DNA of 40,716 nucleotides from Fibrobacter succinogenes (GTDB taxonomy: Bacteria > Fibrobacterota > Fibrobacteria > Fibrobacterales > Fibrobacteraceae): positions 1 to 40,716 of the forward strand of contig NZ_CACZDK010000041.1 in the NCBI RefSeq assembly GCF_902779965.1, in the 5' to 3' direction. The notes below the pieces were generated by a model. That model was not told the DNA's origin and made no database searches. It saw only the letters and a program-made list of their open reading frames with translations. Positions 24,841 through 32,088 of this stretch are shown in pieces (position 1 is the first letter of the stretch; each line of letters starts with the position of its first letter). The translations under genes and the position numbers were made by a program.

Positions 24841-24879
24841 TTCTAATCGCTCTTGTATTTTTCTTGTATATAGAAGAAG

Positions 24880-24902
24880 GTCCGCCGAGTGCGGACTTTT
24901 TT
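24880..24902 (+). terminator. Rho-independent terminator-like hairpin
   Basis: GTCCGC-CGAGT-GCGGAC is a perfect 6-bp stem followed by six T. It is about 300 bp downstream of the FKBP stop, so it either ends a long 3' UTR of that gene or belongs to a separate short RNA. Confidence 0.6.
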
Positions 24903-25409
24903 ATGAGGTATGAGATGGTTAATTTATTTGAAATATTGTTGGTTTAGGATAAATTAATTTTCGCCAAAAGAATCGAAAAATCAGAAATGGTCGTTTTTTA
25001 CGTGAAAAACGATGAAAAATTGCTCTTTTTGACGTAAATTTCATAACAAAGTAATAAACTTTTCCTGAAAAAGCCCGTTTTTACCCTCTGCATGGGCCTG
25101 TTTACTTAGTAAAACGTCCTTGAAACGACCCATTTTCTACAAAATAGACGACGAAATGACGAAAAATATAAAAAATATTTTGTACAACATAATGATTTTA
25201 CGTCAAAAATGTTAAAAACTAAGCGGAATTCACGTAAATTCCGCTGTTTCTATCAAAATTCCGCCGCTTTCGCCAAATTTTTGCCATTTTCCTCAAAAAT
25301 GCCTTTCTACATCCTTTCTACACATTTATTATCTTTGACTATTGGCTAATAACTATTGACCATCACGCGGAGTGCTGTCTAGATCCTAAAACCTACCACC
25401 TAATACCCA
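24903..25409. other. AT-rich non-coding stretch with inverted repeats
   Basis: No gene is seen in these 500 bases. They hold a 9-bp inverted repeat (TTAATTTAT 24919-24927 / ATAAATTAA 24949-24957), a perfect 9-bp hairpin AGCGGAATT-CACGTA-AATTCCGCT (25222-25245), and several ACGTAAAA/ACGTCAAAA-like words (24999, 25033, 25200, 25231). The composition differs from the repeat cluster before it. It could hold an RNA gene or regulatory DNA of the following regulator, or be decayed sequence. Confidence 0.4.
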
Positions 25410-25424
25410 TTGACAAAAAGTCCA
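25410..25424 (+). promoter_or_regulatory. TTGAC-N5-GTCCA box upstream of the TIGR02147 gene
   Basis: TTGACAAAAAGTCCA lies 72 bp before the ATG at 25482. The same box, with T-rich instead of A-rich centre, precedes all three GH43 genes downstream. TTGACA could also serve as a -35 element here. No TATAAA-like element is found at the 64-bp spacing seen for the enzymes, so its role at this gene may differ (for example autoregulation). Confidence 0.5.
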
Positions 25425-25481
25425 TACCAAATGTTTACATAGTAGGGCATCGCGAACGAGATTTAAATATTTTAAATATTG

Positions 25482-26348
25482 ATGGTTACTTTTTCTGACA
25501 TAGCGGATTACCGCGACTTCTTGAAGGAATTCTACGACAGGCGCAAGGTCGAGATGCCCTTCTACAGCTACCGCATGATGGGTGATAAGCTCGGGCTAGA
25601 CTCCAGCTATCTCTATCGCGTATTGCAAAAAAAGCAGCATTTGCCTGCTCATGCATTACCTGCGGCTAAGGAAATCCTTGCGCTGTCCGGTCGCGAGGCC
25701 GAGTATTTCGACCTGCTTTATTCTGCTGCTGTCAGCAAGGATAAGACTAAGCGCGAAGAACTTATGGCGAAAGCCCTTTCGCTGCGCGATGTGGAACGCC
25801 ATTCGTTGCAAGCCGCCGAACTTAAACTTCTTGAAAACTGGTGGATTCCTGCGGTACGCGCCTACCTGGAATTGAACGGTGGGGTGGTAAATGTCAAGCA
25901 GATTGCTAGGGACATTTGCCCGCCGATTACCGAGGAACAGGCTCTCGAAGCCATTGAAACTTTAAAGAGCGTCGGTCTTGTGAAAAAGCTTGCATCGGGC
26001 AAGCTCGCACTCACCGAAGCCCATTTGACAGTAGGGGGCCCCGAAAAGGCGAATGCCGTGCGCAATTTCCAGCGCCAGGTGCTGAGCCTTGCGAGCGATG
26101 CGCTCGAAAATATCCCCGTCAATGAAAGGAATATTTCTACACTGACTCTTTCTGTAGACCAGTCCTGCTTCGAGGATTTGGGCGACATGTTGAGGGAATT
26201 CCGCCGTTTAGTCCAAAAAAGAGTAGACGGTGCCAAGAATCCTGACCGTGTTATGCAGCTTTCTATGGCATTTTACCCGGTAGCCCGTAAAGGAGGGGCT
26301 TCGGAAAATACTATAATAATAGGGGAAGGTGCAGGAGATAAAAAATGA
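25482..26348 (+). CDS. TIGR02147-family (DUF4423) transcriptional regulator
   Basis: An approximately 288-residue protein. It has the typical TIGR02147 start (DYRDFLKEFYDRRK), an HTH-like region (YSYRMMGDKLGLDSSYLYRV, residues 23-50), LKLLENWWIPAVRAYLEL and a C-terminal DUF4423 part (NISTLTLSVDQSCFEDLGDM). The family is a large paralogous set described in Fibrobacter succinogenes, presumed DNA-binding. No Shine-Dalgarno is visible upstream; a TTG one codon earlier (25479) is possible, and the leader is a TTTAAATATTTTAAATATT-type AT palindrome. The stop overlaps the next ATG by 4 bp (ATGA), so it is co-translated with a lipoprotein. The conserved box 72 bp upstream links it to the GH43 genes. 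Confidence 0.88.
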   Translation: MVTFSDIADYRDFLKEFYDRRKVEMPFYSYRMMGDKLGLDSSYLYRVLQKKQHLPAHALPAAKEILALSGREAEYFDLLYSAAVSKDKTKREELMAKALSLRDVERHSLQAAELKLLENWWIPAVRAYLELNGGVVNVKQIARDICPPITEEQALEAIETLKSVGLVKKLASGKLALTEAHLTVGGPEKANAVRNFQRQVLSLASDALENIPVNERNISTLTLSVDQSCFEDLGDMLREFRRLVQKRVDGAKNPDRVMQLSMAFYPVARKGGASENTIIIGEGAGDKK

Positions 26349-27553
26349 TTAAACGGGCGTGGACATATGGGTTGGCGACGTTGGCACTTTGCAATGTCGC
26401 CTGCGATAGCGGTCGTACCGCTGGATCGTCGATGGAAACGGAAAACTCCATCGCGTTGCTTACTCAATTGGCCGATGGCACGCCTGCTGCACGTATGGAC
26501 GTTATTGTCCGCCCTGAATCTTATTTGTCGGGTGCAACCGAATTGGGCTCGGACTCCCTTTACCAGTTGCATTTCGAAACGGACGAGCAGGGCCGAGTGG
26601 TTCTGTCTGATGTCCCGACGGGCTCTTATGTCATCGAAGCCCGCAATGATTCCTTGAATTTGAAGGGTTTTGTAAAGATTGCTTATGTGGAATCTGATTC
26701 CACGACTCCGCTTACGGTCGAAGTTTCTGAACCGACCAAGGTCTCTGGTCGTGTCGGTCTTCCGCAGTTAGTGCGCCGTGCGGCTACAGTTTCTGTGCTG
26801 GGTCTGGACTACCAGGTCCAGATGGATTCGACGGGCTACTTTGAATTTGATGCGTTGCCGAGCGGCAATGTCGAGATTGTCGCTTTTGTGAATGATACTG
26901 GCGCTGATTCAGTTACGGAATATGGCCGCATTGAGGCGGACGTCGGGGCTGGGTTCGGTGGCGGTCTTTACCTCGGTGACTCCGCTTATGTCAAGAAATA
27001 TTTTGTATTTGATGACTTTGAAAACGGCGTTGGACTATGGGAGCCTAATGCCTCTGAAAATGCGAAAGTTTCTTTAATAAAGGCGGATGCTGCTGGCAAA
27101 GGACGTGAAGGCTTGGCTGTACACTTTGTTTGCAAACGCGACTCTGCCGCTAAAGATTGGGACTGGGCTCTCATCGGTCGAGAACTCGGTGGCTTTGTCG
27201 ATATGAGCAATTTGGATTCTATTGCTTTCTGGGCTCGTAGCACTGAAAAATCGAAAATAATGTTTGCTTTTGATGTGTTTGTGAACGATGATTCCGTGTT
27301 GAGTGCTGAAAATGTCAAGGCTCAGGGGTATTATGAAGTGGATACGGTTTGGACGCGCTTTACTGTGATTCCGTCTAAGCTTGATACTGCTGATAGCAAT
27401 GGCGGTAATGTCGGTTGGGATGCTGTCAAGAATCGTGTGACAAAAATTAGCATCTTTGGCCAGATGGGCACGGAAGTCTGGATTGACGATATCGAAGTCT
27501 TTGGCTACGGCATCTTTGATCCTTATGCTCCAATAGCAAAGAAAAAAGATTAG
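26345..27553 (+). CDS. Lipoprotein with Ig-like domains and a C-terminal carbohydrate-binding-like domain
   Basis: A 402-residue secreted protein. The N-terminus (YGLATLALCNVACDSG) ends in a cysteine at residue 19 that fits lipid attachment, though Asn at -3 is unusual. Two carboxypeptidase-regulatory/Ig-like folds follow (DEQGRVVLSDVPTGSYVIEA; DSTGYFEFDALPSGNVEIVA). From about residue 220 a jelly-roll domain of CBM4/9/11 appearance follows (FVFDDFENGVGLWEPNASEN, and near the end TEVWIDDIEVFGYG). GGAGATAAAAAATG gives the ribosome binding site inside the regulator gene. It overlaps the TIGR02147 gene by 4 bp. It may sense surface polysaccharide or breakdown products for the regulator; that role is inference. 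Confidence 0.82.
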   Translation: MIKRAWTYGLATLALCNVACDSGRTAGSSMETENSIALLTQLADGTPAARMDVIVRPESYLSGATELGSDSLYQLHFETDEQGRVVLSDVPTGSYVIEARNDSLNLKGFVKIAYVESDSTTPLTVEVSEPTKVSGRVGLPQLVRRAATVSVLGLDYQVQMDSTGYFEFDALPSGNVEIVAFVNDTGADSVTEYGRIEADVGAGFGGGLYLGDSAYVKKYFVFDDFENGVGLWEPNASENAKVSLIKADAAGKGREGLAVHFVCKRDSAAKDWDWALIGRELGGFVDMSNLDSIAFWARSTEKSKIMFAFDVFVNDDSVLSAENVKAQGYYEVDTVWTRFTVIPSKLDTADSNGGNVGWDAVKNRVTKISIFGQMGTEVWIDDIEVFGYGIFDPYAPIAKKKD

Positions 27554-27565
27554 TTGTAACAGAAT

Positions 27566-27663
27566 TTGACGTTTTGTCAATAGAACCTGCGTTTACACGT
27601 AGGTTTTTTTTGTGATATGGAGATAGATTTATAAAAAAACGGACTAGTGTATGGTTAGTCCAA
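27566..27663 (+). promoter_or_regulatory. Promoter region of GH43 gene 1 with conserved box and leader
   Basis: TTGACGTTTTGTCAA (27566-27580) is a perfect TTGAC-N5-GTCAA inverted repeat. TATAAA starts at 27630, exactly 64 bp from the box. The leader holds GGACTA-GTGTATGGT-TAGTCC (27641-27661), a hairpin around the conserved GTGTATGGT. No good -35 is seen, as expected for an activator-dependent promoter. The terminator of the upstream lipoprotein gene lies between box and TATAAA. Confidence 0.6.
27583..27611 (+). terminator. Terminator of the regulator-lipoprotein operon
   Basis: AACCTGCG-TTTACA-CGTAGGTT forms a stem with one mismatch followed by T-run TTTTTTT. It sits within the region between the GH43 box and its TATAAA element. 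Confidence 0.6.
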
Positions 27664-27672
27664 AGGGGTGTT

Positions 27673-29841
27673 ATGAGAATATTTAAAGGTATTACGATGT
27701 TTGGCTTGCTTGCGGGTTTTGGAGTAAATTCGCTTGCTGATAATCCTATTTCTAGCTATCACTATTTGGCGGACCCTTCTTGCGCCTCTGACGGTGATAC
27801 CTTCTACATTTTGACCGATGTGGATGACTATAACAACCAGACAAACTGGAATTACGACATCGTCGGCCTTTACGCCTTCACGTCTGAAGACATGAAGAAC
27901 TGGACCGACCATGGTATGATTTTCCGTTCCAGGCGCGAGTTCGGTAACTATCCGAACAATACTTGGGCATCGGGCATTGCTGTCAAGAATGGCAAGGTCT
28001 ATATTGTTTACCCCGATGGTGCAAGCGGCGTGGGCATGATTACGGCCCCTGCAATTGACGGCCCCTATACGGACCCGATCCAGGCTTCTCATGGCGTGAA
28101 CAGAATCGCCGGCGGTGGCGGTAGCGTTATCGGCGGTTGCGATGGCATCGCGCACTGCTTTGACCCGGGCATTTTCTTCGATGACGACGGCACGGGCTAC
28201 GTGATTTTTGGCGGTGGTGAAAGCGGCCAGCGCCCCTACGGCAACAATTTCGACATCATCAAGTTTACCGAAAGCAACGGCAAGATTACCATGGACAAGA
28301 ACTCCCTCAAGAGGGTCCAGCTGCCGAATTCTTTCGAAGCTCCTTACTTGCACAAGAAAGGGAACACTTACTATTTGAGCTTCAACAACCGTAGCCAGAT
28401 TATCGATTATGGTATGTCGAATAACATTTGGGGACCGTACAACTACGTGGGTCAGGTCATTCCGGGCATCGGTTCTGTGCCGGACGCTCATGGCGAAGGT
28501 GGCAACAACCATCATGGTTTTGCTCCGTTCAAGGACAAGTGGTACGCAGTCTATCATGATCGCCGTTTGGTGACTTCCAATAACCACCCGGCCGCAACGA
28601 CGCAACAGGGCGTGCGTTCCGAAAATCCGAACTACGAAAACCACAGAAGCGTGTCCATTGATGAACTCACCTGGAATGGCGACAAGATGAACAAGCTCAC
28701 CTTCACCCGCGAAGGACCCAAGCAAATCAAGAACTTTGACCCGTACAAGACCTACAAGGCAACGACGAGCTCCAAACAGATGAACATCCGTAGCCGTACC
28801 GACTGGACCAAGGGCCAGCCGGTGAAGCACGTGCTCTTGCCGCTGACGAGCCGTAGCGAATCCTGGATCCGCGTCACTGGCGTGGACTTCGGTAAAGGTG
28901 CAGAGAACCTCCGCATCAAGGCCGCGAACGTAGGCGATGGTAACAAGATTGAAATCCATACGGGTAGCGCAACGGGTACGCTTGCCGGTACTTGCGAACT
29001 TGCAAAGACCGCCAATAACATGACCTTCGTGGATAACGATTGCGAAATGAAGGGCCTTACGGGCGTTATCGACCAGGTGTTCTTCGTGTTCAAGAATAAT
29101 GGAAAAGATTCTACCATGGGCGTTCTCGAATGGGAATTCCAGGGCGAGATGGAAGATTTTGATGAGCCGGGCTATGGCGCTGGTAACGATTCTTACTCTG
29201 AAAAAGATTCCGATGATCACGGTGCCGAAAGCAATGGCGGCAAGAGCTACCGCGAAGGCACTGGCGTCGATATTTACAAGAAGGCAACGGGTTACGTTGT
29301 CGGTTACAACCAAGCCGATGAATGGCTGGAATACACTGTGGATGTGGCTGCAGAAGGCGACTACACGATGTTTGCTGCGGTGGCTTCTGCCAATGCGACC
29401 TCTGGTTTTAAACTCTCCATTGATGGTGATGACATTACGGAATCGATTGCCGTCCCGAAGAACGATGGCGAAGAAAACTATGACGACTACAGTAAGGTAA
29501 AGGCGAATGTGACGCTTAAATCGGGCAAGCACATCCTCCGCTTTACCGTGACCGGCGACTGGATGGACATTGACTACATTCAGTTTGCGACAGGCAAGGA
29601 TGCAAAAGACCCGGACGACGAGACGATTGCACTCCATAAGGGATTCCGCTTGGAAACGACCTCTCTCAAGAGCTTCGACGTGTTCGATTTGACTGGCAAG
29701 AAGGTGGCGACCTTTACGGCCCGCAACATGGCCGAAGCAAAGAAGATTTGGCGCGAAAGTGCCCAGGCTCAGAAGCAGGGCTTTAACCTTATCCGTAATC
29801 GTAGCACCGGTATGATTGCGAAAGTCAGCACGACTCGTTAA
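27673..29841 (+). CDS. Secreted GH43 glycoside hydrolase with CBM6 (enzyme 1)
   Basis: A 722-residue enzyme. The signal peptide ends near residue 22 (GLLAGFGVNSLA). The GH43 five-bladed propeller spans about 25-340, with the expected acids D34 (HYLADP), D164 (CFDPGIFFDDDG) and E222 (SFEAPYLHK), so it is likely an arabinofuranosidase or xylosidase acting on xylan side chains. Residues about 360-490 form a jelly-roll domain (VTGVDFGKGAENLRIKAA), and about 490-640 a CBM6 (FREGTGVDIYKK-type, here SYREGTGVDIYKKATGYV). The tail from about 660 (FDVFDLTGKKVATFTAR) recalls Fibrobacter cell-surface sorting ends. AAAGGGG precedes the ATG. Substrate specificity cannot be settled by reading. Confidence 0.9.
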   Translation: MRIFKGITMFGLLAGFGVNSLADNPISSYHYLADPSCASDGDTFYILTDVDDYNNQTNWNYDIVGLYAFTSEDMKNWTDHGMIFRSRREFGNYPNNTWASGIAVKNGKVYIVYPDGASGVGMITAPAIDGPYTDPIQASHGVNRIAGGGGSVIGGCDGIAHCFDPGIFFDDDGTGYVIFGGGESGQRPYGNNFDIIKFTESNGKITMDKNSLKRVQLPNSFEAPYLHKKGNTYYLSFNNRSQIIDYGMSNNIWGPYNYVGQVIPGIGSVPDAHGEGGNNHHGFAPFKDKWYAVYHDRRLVTSNNHPAATTQQGVRSENPNYENHRSVSIDELTWNGDKMNKLTFTREGPKQIKNFDPYKTYKATTSSKQMNIRSRTDWTKGQPVKHVLLPLTSRSESWIRVTGVDFGKGAENLRIKAANVGDGNKIEIHTGSATGTLAGTCELAKTANNMTFVDNDCEMKGLTGVIDQVFFVFKNNGKDSTMGVLEWEFQGEMEDFDEPGYGAGNDSYSEKDSDDHGAESNGGKSYREGTGVDIYKKATGYVVGYNQADEWLEYTVDVAAEGDYTMFAAVASANATSGFKLSIDGDDITESIAVPKNDGEENYDDYSKVKANVTLKSGKHILRFTVTGDWMDIDYIQFATGKDAKDPDDETIALHKGFRLETTSLKSFDVFDLTGKKVATFTARNMAEAKKIWRESAQAQKQGFNLIRNRSTGMIAKVSTTR

Positions 29842-29874
29842 TTTTTCTTTAATACACACATATCCATCCAAAAA

Positions 29875-29905
29875 AGGCTCCCCGGAAGGGGAGTCCTTTT
29901 TTTTT
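29875..29905 (+). terminator. Terminator after GH43 gene 1
   Basis: GGCTCCCC-GGAA-GGGGAGTCC forms a strong stem with a T-run of nine. It separates this gene from the S8 protease gene 30001-31842, so each has its own transcript. Confidence 0.75.
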
Positions 29906-30000
29906 CTTATAAATTTCTTTTATTTTGAGTTGAATAAACTTGTTCTGTTTTTGAAAGATTATATTTGGCTACCATTTATTCTAAATAAGGGAGGAATTAA

Positions 30001-31842
30001 ATGAATACCAAACTTTTATTGGCCCTTTCACTTGTTGGGGCGGCTTATGCGCAGACAAATCTCGAAAACAACCATTTAGATCGTCTTTCACCGAAGGCGA
30101 GGGAATTTGTTGAAAAATACAAAGCGGAAAAAGCAAATAAAAAAATCAATGGCAACGCACAAAAGAGAAAAGTGGTTCTCAAAAGCGATGTGCTTGGTCG
30201 CAAATTGAACCGAGGACAAATTCAGGATTCTACTGTTTATATTATTGAAGATAATATAGAGCCTAGAATGGAAGTTACTGTCGCTGATTTGACGGTGGAA
30301 GATGTTGATATCGAACCTATCAGTGCTCAATATTCTTACAACGATGAAAAAAAAGAAGAGATTTTTTGGTTGAATGGGAAGGAAATAGACAAGAAGTCCT
30401 TCTACAAAAAAGTAGGAGATTGGGATAATCGTCGAAAGAAACTGCAAAAGCCGCTAAAACAGCCGTACAAAGCTTTTTTGACTCCTACGGAAATAGAAAA
30501 CAAATTGTTGTCTTCGGATGATGTCTATATAGAAACTGAGGATGTTGAAGTAGCTGAAAATTTTATTCCCTATCAAGATGGTGCAATATCGACTTCTTTT
30601 GCTACGTATGATGACGCTCTTATAATTTCTGGAATAGGTTCTGGTTTTACGACTGGAGATAAAGGGAATGGTGTTGGCGTTTACATTATGGATGAAGGGT
30701 GTGTGAATGCTTCGCAAATTCCAAATCCTTTGCTCCTTCAGCTCAAGGCTTGCGACTGGTCTAACCCTGAACGTTTGAATAAACCTCATCCTGTCCAAGT
30801 TACATCAGTTCTTCAAACCTATGCGCCAGAAGCTTTTGTTTATAGTTATGATGCATTAAAACTACAGAATGATCTTGGTCCTGCGAAGCCTCAAACCTTT
30901 AATCCTGAAATTTACATTGGGAACATATCGGTGGTGTTGTATCAAAGTAAAGTCACTGCCAATTATGAAATTTGGGATTCATATTTAGATAATTACATTT
31001 GGACAAATGGAGTCACGGTGTTTGTCAGTGCGGGCAATTTTAAGTCACATCTTCAATCCCAGCCGACCATCCATTCTCCGGGCAAGGCTCTCAATGCCAT
31101 TACCGTGGGTTCTTATAATCCTTATCCATATTATTTAAATGGCAACACGGTTCCCACGTATATTTATGAAGAATATAGCAATTACATAAATTCCAATATT
31201 GGTAACGCGAAACCGGAAATTATGAATATAGGTAGTTTGTTTTTGCCGAATGGAATTTCTTGTTTAGGAACAAGTTGCGCTTCTCCATTTTCTGCAGCAA
31301 TGGCGGCGAATTTGATGACGAATCACCCATTTTTCAGAGGCCATCCTGAAATGGTTAAGCCTGTATTTATGACATCGACTTGGGGAACGACCTTTAATAA
31401 TCGTGATACTGATGGGGGAGCTGTTGAAGGTATACCTCATTATCCTTTTATGGTGAAGAATAAATCTTTTTCTGGTTGGTGGAAAGGCAATGATAAAGCT
31501 CTCTTTAAGGACGCTAATGGGAACGACAAAAGCTTAGAGGTTGATATTATTAATGGTGTGGTTGCTGGAGAAAAATACAAGTTGGGCGTTTCTTGGCTGA
31601 TGAAAGGGAGCACTATTAAGAGTAAGGGAAAATTACCTGTGAATTTAGCCGTTTTAGTGTATCAAAATGGACAAATTATTGCTGGTTCTTTGGATGTTTC
31701 AAATAAGAACCCGTTTGCGTTGATTCCTTTCACTGTTCCTCAATCTGGAAGCATAAAAATCGTAATTGTACGTCTTGGCAATCTTGCTCCTAACGATCAA
31801 ATTGCTATTGGTTACCACATGGCTCGTCAAAGGACTCCATAA
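30001..31842 (+). CDS. Secreted subtilisin-like (S8) protease, copy 1
   Basis: A 613-residue protein. The signal peptide ends near residue 18 (SLVGAAYA). A basic propeptide-like region (about 20-200, with KQPYKAFLTPTEIE) precedes a divergent S8 catalytic domain: D231 (GVGVYIMDEGC), H263 (HPVQVTSVLQTYAP), the oxyanion N346 (VFVSAGN) and S425 (GTSCASPFSAAMAANL). The usual HGTH around the histidine is not kept. The last 130 residues are a jelly-roll domain (VVAGEKYKLGVSW). GGGAGGAATTAA precedes the ATG. Composition is AT-richer than the GH43 neighbours. Copy 2 at 34570 shares the whole layout. It is likely involved in surface protein maturation or nutrient release. Confidence 0.85.
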   Translation: MNTKLLLALSLVGAAYAQTNLENNHLDRLSPKAREFVEKYKAEKANKKINGNAQKRKVVLKSDVLGRKLNRGQIQDSTVYIIEDNIEPRMEVTVADLTVEDVDIEPISAQYSYNDEKKEEIFWLNGKEIDKKSFYKKVGDWDNRRKKLQKPLKQPYKAFLTPTEIENKLLSSDDVYIETEDVEVAENFIPYQDGAISTSFATYDDALIISGIGSGFTTGDKGNGVGVYIMDEGCVNASQIPNPLLLQLKACDWSNPERLNKPHPVQVTSVLQTYAPEAFVYSYDALKLQNDLGPAKPQTFNPEIYIGNISVVLYQSKVTANYEIWDSYLDNYIWTNGVTVFVSAGNFKSHLQSQPTIHSPGKALNAITVGSYNPYPYYLNGNTVPTYIYEEYSNYINSNIGNAKPEIMNIGSLFLPNGISCLGTSCASPFSAAMAANLMTNHPFFRGHPEMVKPVFMTSTWGTTFNNRDTDGGAVEGIPHYPFMVKNKSFSGWWKGNDKALFKDANGNDKSLEVDIINGVVAGEKYKLGVSWLMKGSTIKSKGKLPVNLAVLVYQNGQIIAGSLDVSNKNPFALIPFTVPQSGSIKIVIVRLGNLAPNDQIAIGYHMARQRTP

Positions 31843-31863
31843 TCTGTTTTGTTTAGTTAGCGA

Positions 31864-31901
31864 AGCCCTGATTCATATCTGATGTGAATTAGGGCTTTTT
31901 G
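31864..31901 (+). terminator. Terminator after S8 copy 1
   Basis: AGCCCTGATTCA...TGAATTAGGGCT forms a 12-bp-class stem (with a G-U pair) followed by TTTTT. Confidence 0.75.
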
Positions 31902-31977
31902 TGTTTTTAGTGTGAGTATGCAAAATCCTGAAAACACGTTTTTATAGCAATTCCAACACTGTTTACTGACCAGTTTG

Positions 31978-32083
31978 TTGACTTTTTGTCCATGAAACCT
32001 TTGGTGGCTCGGGGATTGTTTGATGTTTATGGAGGTAGTTTTAGATTCAGATGGGTTGACGGTGTATGGTCGATCCTAAGGAG
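31978..32083 (+). promoter_or_regulatory. Promoter region of GH43 gene 2 with conserved box and leader
   Basis: TTGACTTTTTGTCCA (31978-31992) is followed exactly 64 bp later by TAGATT at 32042 (within AGTTTTAGATT), aligning with TATAAA in the two sister promoters. The leader carries GTGTATGGTCGATCC (32062-32076) and then AAGGAG at 32078-32083, which sets the ATG at 32089. Confidence 0.6.
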
Positions 32084-32088
32084 TGTTC

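Noticed and set aside
25410-25424. TTGACA read simply as a -35 element
   Set aside because: It is possible at this one gene, but at the three GH43 genes the same box is 64 bp from the -10-like element, too far for a -35, so a binding site explains all four better.
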